Assembly (NCBI GenBank): GCA_963513935.1
Contig: OY740776.1
Span: 15,145,660-15,209,659, forward strand
Reading direction: 5' to 3'
DNA from: Aphrophora alni
Lineage: Eukaryota > Arthropoda > Insecta > Hemiptera > Aphrophoridae
DNA length: 64,000 bases
Below are positions 23,589-35,004 of this stretch, in pieces. Within the stretch, counting starts at the first letter, position 1. Every line of letters starts with the position of its first letter. The notes beneath the pieces were generated by a model. The model was not told the DNA's origin, ran no database searches, and saw only the letters and a list, made by a program, of their open reading frames with translations. Both the position numbers and the translations under genes were made by a program.

Positions 23589-24834
23589 ATACTTTGTCTA
23601 CAGTTGTTATTTTGGCAATAAAAACAGTTCATACTGGCGGTCGTATTTTTTCCTTGATTTGACAGGAAGGAGATTTAGTACAACGTTGTTAGCTTTTTCC
23701 GATAATTTAGGCGGGGTATTTGACAGGTTTTCATCCTCCGAACTGTCCATTTTTTAAAACTACACAAAATATAGCAGTAGTGCTAAACAACACATCAACA
23801 CTGAGTAGAAGTTCTCACGGCAAAACTGAGGTTATTTATGAATATTACAAATAACTTAGGTGTATTGTTGAGGAAACGGGATTGCCAACTTCAAAACTCG
23901 GCAAACGAAAAATACTCTCCGTGTACATACACTGTCAATTATCTTTATGAATAATAACTTCCTTTTTCTACTTTAAAACGTTGTTTTGTTGTTTATTTAT
24001 GTTATTTTACATGTAAGAATTAATCTAACCTACTTACGGGACATTTCTTGTATATTATAAATCAATTCAATTAAACTTAACCTAAATTTTGTTTTGTTCG
24101 GTTGCCTTTCGGAGTGAGCAAAGTAGTGGGCAAAGTGAAACTGTTGAGAAATCAGCCGTTTTGCAAACTAATTTAAGTGAACAAAATGCCACTTTGTCAA
24201 CAACAGTAAACAATAGATTTTTGATCTTTAAAAGCGAACCTAATCTACCTACTCTCATTTAAGATTTCCAACTTACTCCTTGGAGCCGTCCCTCTGGAAA
24301 ACGGTCCATTGAATACGTACTAAAATAGGTTTTGGTGTCCATTAACAATCTGCAAAGCTTTGTAGCTCTATCTGTAATGTTTAAAAAAAATATGAAGCCA
24401 TCCCGGGACTTATTTAACACGCTGTATATTTCACTGAACACAATTTATATGATATATTCCTGGTATATCTGTTTCTTGGATTTTATTTTTAGGTTTTCTA
24501 TTTTTATCAATATTATTCTCACCTCACAAAACTAAATTTACATTTTGTTAACGATTGTTTTAATCAAATTTGATATTAGTGGTGCTTAAGTTGTTTTAAC
24601 TGATCATTACTGTTTACTAGTGTACTTTTAGATTCTTTATTAAACTTTTTTTTATTATGTAATAATAACAACAAAATACAATACAATTGATATCGAATTT
24701 AATAAAACCAAAATATTTTTACATTTAAATGTTTAAGAGTTAGATCATATTGCTACTCAATGTATTTATTAATGTGCGAAGAATAGGCACATAAGTCTGT
24801 GTAGGATTTATCATCAATTATTTATGTTCATAAA
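23589..24834. other. Unassigned AT-rich DNA
   Basis: A CACGCTGTATATT end near 24417 recalls the TACAG-type MITE termini seen elsewhere, without a visible partner. No coding region is supported. Confidence 0.4.
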
Positions 24835-25310
24835 TTTAAAGGGATAGGAAAGATGAAAGAGAGGGATCTAACCCAATACTACGTGAAAACAGCTGGATAT
24901 CTAGCTGGTCTTTCGGAATTGACACGTCCGTACTCATCAAAGTAAGACCGTGAGGGCAAACCAAAGGGGAAAAGGGGGAAAATAAAGAATCTTAATTCTA
25001 GAATACTCTGCTAGTGTAAGGATTAGAAACGAACAAGAGTTGATCAAGAGAAACCTGATAACAAAGATAAAATAGAAAGATCTAACCAAAAACTACACGA
25101 AAAAAACTGTAGATCCAGCTGGGTCCTTCGGAATTGTTAAATCCGTACTCACCAAAGTGAGGCCCTGAAGGGAAAAATGGGGGAAAACCCATAAAATAAA
25201 GACCCTTATCTCTAGAAACTCTAATAGTGTCAGGGTAGGAAACGAACAAGAGTTGATCAAGAGAAACCTGATAGGAAAGATTAAAGAGAGGGAAAAAAGA
25301 AAGAGATCAA
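24835..25310 (-). mobile_element. Family A tandem array (about 2.3 units)
   Basis: GATAGGAAAG-type starts lie at about 24843, 25052 and 25270, so the period is about 210-217 bp. Each unit has a GATCTAACC block, CCAGCTGGGTCCTTCGGAAT, a CCGTACTCACCAAAGT block and GAACAAGAGTTGATCAAGAG. The array at 36640-37450 has the same period and near-identical wording. Confidence 0.85.
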
Positions 25311-25319
25311 CTGCAGTGC

Positions 25320-26620
25320 CATAAACTATTCAAAAATATATTCAATTGTAATGGATGTCTTAAAAATAAAACAAACATCAAGACTGAATTTTACGAAAAA
25401 GAAAAACAACAACTTCACACTTACATATACACACTCTTATACACATAACCCCATCTATACACATTCATATAAGGCACTCCAGGCCGTCTAATTTAAAATT
25501 AAATCGATGTTTTCCATTTAAAATAGCCACATTCTTACGGGTTTTGAAAACTGAATCAATTTTTTCCTTCTTGTACCTCTACTGGTAATATATTGAATAT
25601 GCCCTCCCCCCTTAAATGTAAATGAATTTTTAAACGGTGTTATTTAGTTTTTAGCAGTAGACATACTATTTTCCTGCTTCCACAATTCCGCCTTCTGTAA
25701 CAATTATTTATTGATCCACTCCAACAATACCTTAAAAACATAGAGGTACCTCAAGGACAGTACGCTCATTGTTCTAAAAAGACAGAGAAGAATCAGTTTT
25801 ATACCCTAAATAACACAATACTTATGTTTTTGAGCAGTAATAATGCGTTTAATAGCCACTACTTGTGCAACCCCCTCTCAAAGAAATTAAACCATACTGC
25901 AATCTAGATTGCACTAATGTATAATAAATTTGCATTAGTTCTGGTGGGAACAAATATCTAAGAAAATATATTTTACAATAATTGAATTTAGTTCACGCTG
26001 CAATTTACTGTGGTCATTCCATTTCATTGTTTCGTCGAGTATTATTTCCAAGTACTCAACATTATTTACTCTTTTTATCTTCGGACATAAACACCCTTCT
26101 AAATTATTATTTGATTATATTACGTCATAGTATATTACATTTTCTGGCGTATATTCCTTGTTCTTTTTAAAATGAAAAAAAAAGAAAAGAAAAAAAGGGT
26201 ATAATTAGTTTTAGCATCACATACATAAGAGCTTCATAACATTTTTTGAAAACCAAAGTCGTCAATGTGACAAATCCTCAGTAATTTGACTTATCAGTAA
26301 TAAACCTTATCAGATGTATCGAACCAGCTTTATACAGGAATGCTGTATCGTCCGCAACGGATGTAATACATAAATCATTTACATATATAATAAAAAGAAT
26401 CGCCCAAAGTACAGATCCCTGAGGAACACCTTACTTTATCTCTCTCCTACTTCCCAAAACACTATTTACTCTAACCCTTTTGGTTCACACTCAAATAACT
26501 ACTAAACCATTTACGAGGTAGGCATTTCACCCCCAGAAGATCACAAACTGTTTAAGAGAATAGAATGACCTACAGTATCAAAATGCCATCTGAATACCAA
26601 TAGAGTCCAGCAACCTTCAA
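25320..26620 (-). pseudogene. Non-LTR retrotransposon reverse transcriptase remnant (CR1/Jockey-like)
   Basis: On the minus strand, read across frames: FDTVGHSILLNSL (about 26585-26545), KGVPQGSVLWAILFIIYVND (about 26432-26370) and VADDTAFLYKAG (26358 to about 26325). These match the reverse transcriptase core, with VADD standing for the usual Y/FADD catalytic motif, so both aspartates survive. Further on come VNNVEYLEIILDETMKWNDH (about 26075-26010), then YIFL, IKRIITAQKH (about 25855-25825) and EVPLCF (about 25750), which fit the thumb and C-terminal part of CR1- or Jockey-type elements. The end near 25320-25500 is poorly defined. Many stops and frame changes show it is dead. The N-terminal endonuclease is absent. 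Confidence 0.85.
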
Positions 26621-26677
26621 TCTACTCTTTAGTTTAAAGAATAATAAATGTTGCTAAGAAAATTAATTGTTACCTAT

Positions 26678-26894
26678 TACTGTTGAGAACGATGGTTCTT
26701 GGTGGAATTCCATGTTTAAAGATAGTAAAACACAATTTTTTTATTTTGTAATATCTACTTTTTATTAGTCTAGCCGACCAATTGTTTCGCCTGCTAAGGC
26801 ATTGACGAGGCTGTATTACAGACTGAAAATAAAAAAAATGTTTTACTATCTTTAAACATGGAATTCCACCAAGAACCATCAGTCTCAACAGTAA
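26678..26894. repeat. Foldback element with GAAAC hairpin motif in the loop
   Basis: The left arm (26678 to about 26745) includes GGTTCTTGGTGGAATTCCAT and GTTTAAAGATAGTAAAACA. The right arm (about 26823-26894) is its near-perfect reverse complement. The central loop holds, on the minus strand, ATGCC, a TTAGCA spacer, then GGCGAAACAATTG (about 26808-26779). The arms are nearly identical, suggesting a recent or gene-converted element. Confidence 0.88.
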
Positions 26895-27934
26895 TGAAAA
26901 TTAAAGAAGCAAGTACAGCACGTTTGACCGTTTTGTTTAAAAGACTAAGAAAAAAGAAAGCTTTAGCATCTCAAAATATATGGTTTAACAGTCAGTGTAT
27001 TGTTACCTATTATTTATATTTTATATCAATTAAATATTGCTGAACCATAGGTATGTTACAATTCTTTTTTATAATTTTCTCTAGACAAGGCAAAATAAAT
27101 TAAAAAGTGAATCATAGAAACGCAGCTTTCATATATGGATTGATCCATTTAAATTGATCTGACATTGTACACACTAGTTAAAAGTCCATCTGGAGTCAAA
27201 TCAGTACGGGGAACATGTTCTATATAGGAATGCCGTCATTGTGGTTTTGTGAAATTTCTCCACAAGTCTTCAGTTTTTCCATCACACTTGTTGCCATTTT
27301 AGGAATGGCGTTTTATGAAACATGTCTTCGATTCCGCCACTCCTTGCTTTCCTCGGGGCTGTTAAAAATCTCACAAGTTGAAGAAATTCTATCGACGCAA
27401 AACTTTCCAATCACAATCGACTTTACGGAATGTCAAACATCCTACCGACAATGAAATAAACAATTTAGTTGTCATCGGTTTTAAAAAAAAAGAAGAAGAA
27501 ATAGTTCTTTTGTTCGGTTCTTTAAAATTACTTCGGCACATGCAAGAGATAGCTTAACCTTTGGGGAAATTCCAAGGACTTTTTATAGGCTAATTTATTC
27601 GCAGTTAAATTACTGAAAAAGACGTTTCGGAATTTACTGGTATTTTATGTTGGGAGGAGTGCCAAACAGTTGACTTTGTTGGTTTTATCGGTTTTTTCTG
27701 AAAACGATTCATTCAATTGACAATTCATTTGATGGTGGGGGAAGGGGGAGAGAGGCGGTAAGATAATCTCAATCGGTTTAACATTTAACAATGGTCGAAT
27801 CGTGACATTTCCTATTTTAAAACAATTCAAAATTACAATCTGTCAGGATCATTAATTTCACAAAGAATTCTGCTTGGATTCTTTCACTTGTACAGTGATA
27901 CAATTAATGCTTCTTTATAATTTATTATAACCTG

Positions 27935-27936
<2 letters not shown>
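26895..27936. other. Unassigned DNA
   Basis: The 79-codon plus-strand frame at 27215-27454 has no recognised domain. No repeat structure was seen up to the CT tract. Confidence 0.4.
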
Positions 27937-28610
<674 letters not shown>

Positions 28611-28855
28611 CCCCTCAGTGTCATGCTTATAGTGAGTATGGGGTGTGGCAATCCCAAGGTATCCTAGCTGAATCTACACTTTTTTCAAGCAATCTTTGGT
28701 TAGATTTCTCTCTTTCATCCTTTCTATCAGGTATCTCTAGACCAACTCTTTTTATCTATCGATCCTGATACTACTGGAGTATGTTCTTTTCTTCTTCTTT
28801 TAAGGGGATGATTATCACGAGATTTGTTGTCTTTAAACAACAACAACAAAATAAC
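28611..28855 (+). mobile_element. Family A copy, near full length
   Basis: It runs from a TATAGTGAGTATGGGGTGTG start through GGCAATCCCAAGG, AGCTGAATCTACAC, AGGTATCTCTAGACCAACTC, a diverged hairpin region and a TTTAAACAACAACAACAAAA tail near 28831. The tail shows the (AAC)n ending most clearly. Confidence 0.85.
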
Positions 28856-28859
28856 TAAA

Positions 28860-29150
28860 ATCAAAATACTGTAAGAAACAAACCAATAATCCTTTTCGGT
28901 GCTCCTGGAAAATAGATCCGCCACTGTTTTTCTTTCAACGCACCGAATTTGTGATCTTTCTCTTGATGTTTTCCACTTCTTGCTAGTCTCTTGTACCTCC
29001 CCTCCCAGGGTTTTCCTCCAGGTTTTTTGGTGGAAACTGGTTAATAATGACAACTATGTAAGAGGAAGTAATTCCCAATAGCGGAGAGAGCAGGACAAAC
29101 CTAAAAAAGTAAATTCCAACGAATTTTCCTGTAGGTTTAAAGGCAGTAAT
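28860..29150. other. Unassigned spacer
   Basis: Short overlapping open frames on both strands have no domain. No repeat was recognised. Confidence 0.35.
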
Positions 29151-29152
29151 TA

Positions 29153-29413
29153 TAAATGGACAAGTTTCATCTGAGCTGTGGAGTTTGGGTGCGCAGTGGG
29201 TCTAGGCGTCAGTAAGGTGGTGGGGGAAGCGGCCGCCTTAGTCTGTGTTGGGTGCTGGTACTAACAACGATGTCTGCAAAACCGCTGGATCGGGGACAGT
29301 AGTCGGCGCCGACTGTTTCCCCTACAATGCCTCAGTCCCCACGCGGCCTCGAACTACAAACTTTACCTCCCCTCCACGCGTTGGTCACAGCTCAGATGAA
29401 ACCTGTCCATTTA
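29153..29413 (+). mobile_element. GC-rich element with 28-bp TIRs and pol III-box-like motifs
   Basis: TAAATGGACA-GTTTCATCTGAGCTGTG at 29153-29180 is mirrored by CACAGCTCAGATGAAAC-TGTCCATTTA at 29386-29413. The interior is GC-rich. Near 29189, TGCGCAGTGGGTCTAGGCGT resembles a tRNA-type A box region. On the minus strand GTTCGAGGC near 29357 fits the B box consensus GWTCRANNC. The two boxes are on opposite strands, so a working pol III promoter is doubtful. No coding capacity. Confidence 0.75.
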
Positions 29414-30047
29414 TTTAGAGGTGCTTCGAGCTATTAACCAACTTATCTCCATATCGCCGAAACCGATAAGATCCAGGAGATCCTAAACTTATATACAGTG
29501 GTTGCTCTTACCCGACTTTCCTAAGCAAAGAAAATGTTGATGTGGATATGACGTCTCTTAAGGGGTGAACTTAAAACCAAAACTGAGACAAATTAAGCTT
29601 GCTGGAGATGGAAATGAAGTAGATTCAAGACACCTTGAGGAATATTGCTACAGAAGCAATGAAGTAGAACCCTACATGAAGAAGCGGTGGGATGTCTTGA
29701 AACACACTGAGACTAGGTATCAATGAGTCTTCATCTTCAGTTACGCGTACAGACATCTTGGTGTTGTCAGTAACACAATTGTGTGGATACGTAACTACTG
29801 AAGATGACCACATAGTCATTGAAACACCGTCTTGTTGCTGTGTAGTGAATGTCGGTTGTTAGGAGAAATACCACCACTTAATACTCGCGGGCGTGCTTTA
29901 ACTTTGAAAACCTGGTTGTTTATGTCATAGACCACTTATTCCCGTCTGACTAAACACTACTCTAGCTAACCCGTTCTTAATGAGTTAATTATAACTAATT
30001 TAGAGGATTTACGTTTTAATTATAAAAGTAACTGCAGATAACTCTAA
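29414..30047. other. Unassigned DNA
   Basis: No repeat, RNA gene or coding domain was recognised. Confidence 0.4.
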
Positions 30048-30526
30048 CTTAAACCAATGACTACATAAATACTATAAGACACGACATAGGATAGGGAAAT
30101 AGTCTACGCTTTACGGGTGCTGTTCGTCACAAGTTTGACACACAGCTATCAGAAAGCGCAAGCAGCAGGTGCTTGACTTTGCCAGGTGCATCCCACTTGG
30201 TTGAGACTGTACAACTGTTGACCCCTCTCTCACAAACCTTCTCACTTACTTCCGTCAGCATAGTCAGTGTTGTCAGTTCGTGCGCTGAGATAAGCGATTC
30301 TCGACCTTCCCTCGTATCTCTGGTCCCATATGTGGCATCAGTGCGTTTTCTCTTACCCGCCTGAAACATTGTTTGACCTTAGAGCCACCTAGCGCCAGTC
30401 ACATCAACTTCAGATTGGTCACATCAACGCCACCTAGCGGGTATTGGTCAACTCAAGAATAAGCGTAGAATATTTAACATGGCCATGTCGTGTCTTATAG
30501 TATTTATGTAGTCATTGCTTAAACTT
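30048..30526. mobile_element. TIR element, about 480 bp
   Basis: ACTACATAAATACTATAAGA and CACGACAT (about 30060-30087) are mirrored by ATGTCGTGTC and TTATAGTATTTATGTAGT (about 30485-30515), giving TIRs of about 40 bp. The interior is less AT-rich than its surroundings and holds a GCCACCTAGCG direct repeat (about 30384 and 30430). The overlapping antisense frames at 30127-30369 have no domain. Confidence 0.8.
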
Positions 30527-31027
30527 ATTTTAAGATGTAGGTCTATTTGTAAATCACCCCCATTTAAATATACGTTATACCGCTATGCGACATATTTAAG
30601 CTTTCCAGGGAATCTACCCCTGACATAATCTTTTTTAAAACTACACTGGAATAAATAAACTAGATAAATTAACAGGTGAGCAGCCCACACTACACGTTGC
30701 TTCGTTCAACGAAGTCCAGATTTGCACCATAGAGATTAACAAGTAAAAGCCCATGTTACACGTTGGTGCATTGCAATATTGAATGTTTTGGTTAAAAACT
30801 CAAAATGGCGACTTGATAGAAAACTAAGCATTTTACGAAATATGTTTATATAAACTTTTTCATTGGTTTTTGTGTGAGACGTAACCTCATGAAGTTTTGG
30901 AATTGTATTTGGAAACAACCTGTATGAATTGATAAAAAATTGCTTCTATTTATTTTCATTATTTGGTTGACAATTACCGATCTGATAAATTTGGTGATTA
31001 TTTCAATAAACACACCAAAAATAGATA
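30527..31027. other. Unassigned DNA
   Basis: No feature was recognised before the TTAGG block. Confidence 0.4.
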
Positions 31028-31317
31028 TGTTAGGTTAGGTTAGGTTAGGTTTGGTTAGGTTAGGTTAGGTTAGGGTAGGTTAGGTTAGGTTAGGGTTAGG
31101 TTAGGTTAGGTTAGGTTAGGTTAGGTTAGGGTTAGGTTAGGTTAGGTTAGGTTAGGTTAGGTTAGGTTAGGTTAGGTTAGGTTAGGTTAGGTTAGGTTAG
31201 GTTAGGTTAGGTTAGGTTAGGTTAGGTTAGGTTAGGTTAGGTTAGGTTTGGTTAGGTTAGGTTAGGTTAGGTTAGGTTAAGTTAGTTTAGGTTAGGTTAG
31301 GTTAGGTTAGGTTAGGT
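31028..31317 (+). repeat. Interstitial telomere-type (TTAGG)n block
   Basis: About 58 pentamers in one orientation, with a few variants (TTTGG, GGGTT, TTAAG, TTTAG). TTAGG is the ancestral arthropod telomere repeat. Unrelated non-telomeric DNA flanks it on both sides, so it is internal, not a chromosome end. Confidence 0.97.
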
Positions 31318-31904
31318 TTTATTTGGCGATTGGAAAGTTCATGCAATGTTTTCTCACCATTTATTTTCTTTATAATTTTGTGTGTACTACGTATATGTGA
31401 ACAATTTAACAAGAAAAAAGTTTTTGACAATACATCATATTTCACGTTGGGTGGCCACAAAAGGACCACGTGTGTTATTAGGCCAAACAATGGTCGGCAG
31501 AGATTGACCCAGCCTGTGTTAAGCTGAAATAAAGAATCCAATTGTGTTTATGTTAATTTACGACAAAACTTCTGAAGTAGGCTGAAACAGGCATACAGCA
31601 TTGACTTAAAGATACCGACCTCCTCATTCTAATAAATTACGAAAGTTATAGTACAGGCTTCGACTTCTTATTGGTTGTTTTATGTTCTGTGAAAACACGT
31701 ACGCATGCGCGATCACTTTGACGGACGTCAAACAATCCAACGTTGATGTAAGTGGTGATTTATACACTTGAAAAACAATTTAGGGTTAGTGTGGGAGTTT
31801 GGTTTGGAAATGTAATGTTTGTTTCATTGATTAAAATTAAAATTAAAAACAATTTTTTTAACCACTTTAAAAAAATATAAATAAATAAATATTAAAAAAT
31901 AAAA
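31318..31904. other. Unassigned AT-rich DNA
   Basis: Two overlapping antisense open frames (31302-31541 and 31330-31527) have no domains. No repeat was recognised. Confidence 0.4.
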
Positions 31905-32053
31905 AACACACGTAGTACAAAGTACTAATTCAAACGTAAATAACAAAGTAAATTGTGAGCGCTCCTAAAATTCACAATTATAATTTAAAATTCTAAGCCC
32001 CCACACTTTACTTTGTCATTTACGTTTGAATTAGTACTTTGTACTAAGTGTGT
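31905..32053. repeat. Inverted repeat with arms of about 45 bp
   Basis: GTAGTACAAAGTACTAATTC and AAACGTAAATAACAAAGTAAA (about 31912-31952) are mirrored by TTTACTTTGTCATTTACGTT and GAATTAGTACTTTGTACTA (about 32008-32046). The loop of about 55 bp itself contains GTACAAAGTAC-type symmetry at its edges. Confidence 0.85.
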
Positions 32054-32367
32054 TTTTATCTTAATTTTAGAAAAGTGGGTTTAAATTTTTTTTAAAATTT
32101 TGTTTTTATTTTCTAGTTTTTAAAATTTGGTTTTGTTCCAGCAAATGTCAACGTTGCAACTTGCCTGTGATAGCATCGCTTCGTACAAATTTCACAGATT
32201 TTATCACCTTTCCGAACGCTGCCAGACTAGCATTTCCCTCTTGCCGCTGTTCTAAGCGAACTTGAAGTACTTCAAGGGTTTCCACAGCACGGCATTGCGA
32301 TTTGTGTTGACGATCAGATTGTAAACGGGTTCTTCTTGGTTCTCATTTGAAAGATGATAACCTACTG
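32054..32367. other. Unassigned DNA
   Basis: No feature was recognised. Confidence 0.35.
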
Positions 32368-33158
32368 TAGTGATGTGTGAGTTCGAATTAAAATACTCGG
32401 TGATTCCGAGTATCAAAATCCTCGGATCATTCCGAGTATTAAAATCCTCGGTTTCGTATTAAAATATTCGGACGAAATCCTCGTAACTAGGAACAATGAG
32501 GAGGTAATGTGCGAGTATGAATTCGAAATAAAATCCTCGGACAAAGATATTCGTTAGTGTTGTGTCAATTCCAAACAAAATTCTCGGTGTTTCTACTTTG
32601 GTTATATTAGTTTCTAAGCTGATTTTTCACTACACATTAATTAAACATTACGATTTTGAGTTAAAATGATTTAGATTGGGTAACAAGTTCAATTTAAAAT
32701 AATAATATTAATTTATTTCCACATTAACAAAAAGCAGATTAAATTATTATTTAATTGTTATTATTTATATTTAAATAAATATTAATAAGTTACCATCTTC
32801 ATAAAAAATATAGTAAATTAACTTATTTTAAATAACAACTAAATTATTAATGTTGGTAATAATTGTACTAACGTTAAATTACTGAATTTGTGTCGAGGCA
32901 GGATAACATTTAATTACGTATTACAAGTGTCAATCACATATTTAAAAAAAATAATAAATACTTGGTGGATCAGTCTAACAGATAGAACGCAAAAGTGTAG
33001 TTTTATCTAAAACGATCCGATTGGTAAAGCTGAGTTCGAATCCGATTCGCAAAATCATTCTGCGCAGATACTGGATTTCGAAATAATAATACGAGTATTG
33101 AAATAATTTGAAACCGAGTAATGCGAGTATCCATTTCACCCGAGTATCAACATTGCTA
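32368..33158. mobile_element. Possible non-autonomous hAT-like element
   Basis: The left end TAGTGATGTGTGAG and the reverse complement of the right end, TAGCAATGTTGATACTCGGG, are imperfect inverted termini of the kind seen in hAT elements (YAGTG-TG). Just inside both ends lie ACTCGG/CCGAGTA repeats (32396-32460 and 33100-33150). CTACTG occurs just outside both ends, one base offset on the right, so a clean 8-bp target duplication is not shown. The interior is AT-rich with no transposase. Overlapping it, 32961-33050 looks tRNA-like. Confidence 0.55.
32961..33050 (+). pseudogene. tRNA-like sequence (pseudo-tRNA or SINE head)
   Basis: TGGTGGATCAGTCTAACAGA then TAGAACGC resembles the D-arm/A box region of a tRNA. 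GAGTTCGAATCC, 60-70 bp downstream, is a good T-arm/B box. The pieces between do not fold into a clear cloverleaf by eye, and the acceptor stem is not evident. It is best seen as a decayed tRNA-derived sequence. Confidence 0.45.
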
Positions 33159-33160
33159 AC

Positions 33161-33316
33161 TACTGCGCATGTGTACTTCTCACTACCTGCTGCATATGTA
33201 TACTACACATACGTACCTAATGCGCAACTCTGCCTACTACGCAACTCTGCTTACTGCGCATGTGTACTTCTCACTACCTGCTGCATATGTATACTACACA
33301 TACGTACCTACTGCGC
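33161..33316 (+). repeat. Direct duplication, period 91 bp
   Basis: TACTGCGCATGTGTACTTCT occurs at 33161 and 33252, and the following TACCTGCTGCATATGTATAC block is repeated at the same spacing. CTGCCTACTACGCAACTCTG is an extra internal echo. Confidence 0.88.
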
Positions 33317-33725
33317 ATGCGTTTTCGCCACCATAAACATGTCTCTATAACAATTAGTTATTGTATTGTCATCCGAGATCAACCATCTATACAAAGATTC
33401 GATTTTTTTTAATCGACAACAAGTGCCTCAAATAGAGCTTCTCATATTTGATGACTAACAGTAGCAAACTAAAGAAAGCTGTGTAATAAAAGCGAAAACT
33501 CTAATTATTGTCGTTCAAAGCGAAAATCCTCTCGGTCATTATCGCTTTATAAAAACGTTAATGGTGACATCATGGTACTTACCCAGCCCCATCATACAAA
33601 TTGTACTGGTGGATCAAGGTGTCTTATTCAGTAGAGTAGTTTGTTTAAAACAGTTGTTCACAGGTCTTATGATTTGTGTCACTTTTTTTAATGTTTAGTT
33701 AACCTCGTAGATGTTTATATATTAA
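33317..33725. other. Unassigned DNA
   Basis: No feature was recognised. Confidence 0.35.
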
Positions 33726-33985
33726 AACGTCTTCACTCGCTTCGCTCGTGTCGGTGACTCGTCCCTGCCGGATCTGATAACTATATATAGACTAACATTT
33801 TCTTGAGAAGTCATGCTTCGAAATTAGATTTTTACAATAACTTCGTAGATTTATTGGTTTGGTACCATTACATGCAGAATTGAAATCTGCAAATTTGAAT
33901 CTAATTTAAAACCTTATAAGGTGAATAATAGATGAGTTAGTATGGTTATTGGATCGGAAACTATTAAAACTACAAGATCGATCAG
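33726..33985 (+). repeat. Dispersed repeat: CTCGCTTCGCTCG block joined to 5' part of family E
   Basis: 33730-33770 matches 12364-12400. The part from about 33815 to 33910, with the block TTACATGCAGAATTGAAA, matches 40830-40920. Family E then stops where the R1-like sequence begins, and its downstream part resumes after it at about 35005. Confidence 0.6.
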
Positions 33986-34985
33986 ATAGTTGGGAGTTAT
34001 GTTGGACAGCAAGTTGAACTTCGGGGATCATCTGCGGAAGACCTGCGACAAAGCAGTGGCGGTGACCTCTTCTCTGGGGAGGTTAATGGCTAATACTGGG
34101 GGACCAAGTGCGAGCAAGCGACGACTCGTATTGACAACAGTACAGTCAATCCTACTTTATGGGGCGGGGATCTGGGGGGACGCGGTTAAAACCCGAAGAT
34201 ACTGATCTCGACTGGCTTCAATTCAACGAATATTTCTAGCGCATACCGTACCGTGTCAGAACCGGCAGTGTTTGTGGTTGCTGGTGTCATTCCAATAGAT
34301 TTATTAGCACAGGAGCGGAAGGCAATCTACGACCTTGAAGGAATGCTTGGTAGACAGGAGGCTAGCAGAAAGACTAGGGAGAATACCATGATCCGATGGC
34401 AGGAGAGATGGAACTGTGAAACTAGAGGTCGATGGACAGCTGCGCTATTGCCTAACCTACAGGATTGGATGAAACGAAGACATGGTGAAGTGAACTTCTT
34501 CCTCACGCAGTTCTTAACGGAGCACGGGTACTTCCGTCTTATCTGGGAAAGATGGGGAAGATAGCATCCACTAACTGTAGAGTGTGTAAGAATGTCAGTG
34601 ATGATGCAGAGCATACGTTCTTTAAATGCGACCGCTTTGTAGAACAACGACGAGGCATTAGCGACAAGGTGGGAGAACTAGCCACTGGGACTATAGTTGG
34701 AGAGATGTTGACGTGCAGAGAACGCTGGGTGGCAATTGCAGAATACATTGAATTGGTACTGAGGTGCAATTGGGATGAGGGCTGGCTAGACCCATAGCAG
34801 CCAGAGAAGAGGAGCAACAAATAGGCTAAAAGCAGGCGCCACTCCGAAGTAATGCGAGAGCCGTCCCGGAGTGAGGAAAACGCCTGGCAAAGAGAAAGGT
34901 TTTAGTCGGTATGCCTTTGGGTGAGTCCGACTCATAAGTCCATAAGGGACGAGTGCATAAATACGCATTTTGCCAAACCTCTCTA
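33986..34985 (+). pseudogene. 3' part of an R1-like non-LTR retrotransposon (frameshifted)
   Basis: Three frames follow each other. The first (33990-34205) reads LGVMLDSKLNFGDHLRK, ASKRRLVLTTVQSILLYGA and IWGDAVK, the region after the reverse transcriptase catalytic core. A break near 34205-34250 leads to TVSEPAVFVVAGVIPIDLLA, RWQERWN, GRWTAALLPNL and GEVNFFLTQFLTEHGYF (34240-34545). Another shift near 34550 leads to CRVCKNVSDDAEHTFFKC, a CX2CX8HX4C knuckle, and to ERWVAIAEYIELVLR before a stop at 34797. This order of motifs is highly typical of insect R1-clade elements. A GC-richer 3' untranslated part follows to about 34985 (with CCGTCCCGGAGTGAGG). The 5' half, with endonuclease and catalytic motif, is missing. 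Few mutations suggest it is younger than the other remnants. Confidence 0.92.
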
Positions 34986-35004
34986 TATATAAAAAAATTA
35001 AATA

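Noticed and set aside
27215..27454. 79-codon plus-strand frame as a host gene
   Set aside because: No recognisable domain, no splice or promoter evidence, and the start is arbitrary.
31028..31317. True chromosome end
   Set aside because: Long non-telomeric sequence continues on both sides.
32961..33050. Functional tRNA gene
   Set aside because: The A and B box regions are suggestive, but no acceptor stem or cloverleaf could be drawn by eye.
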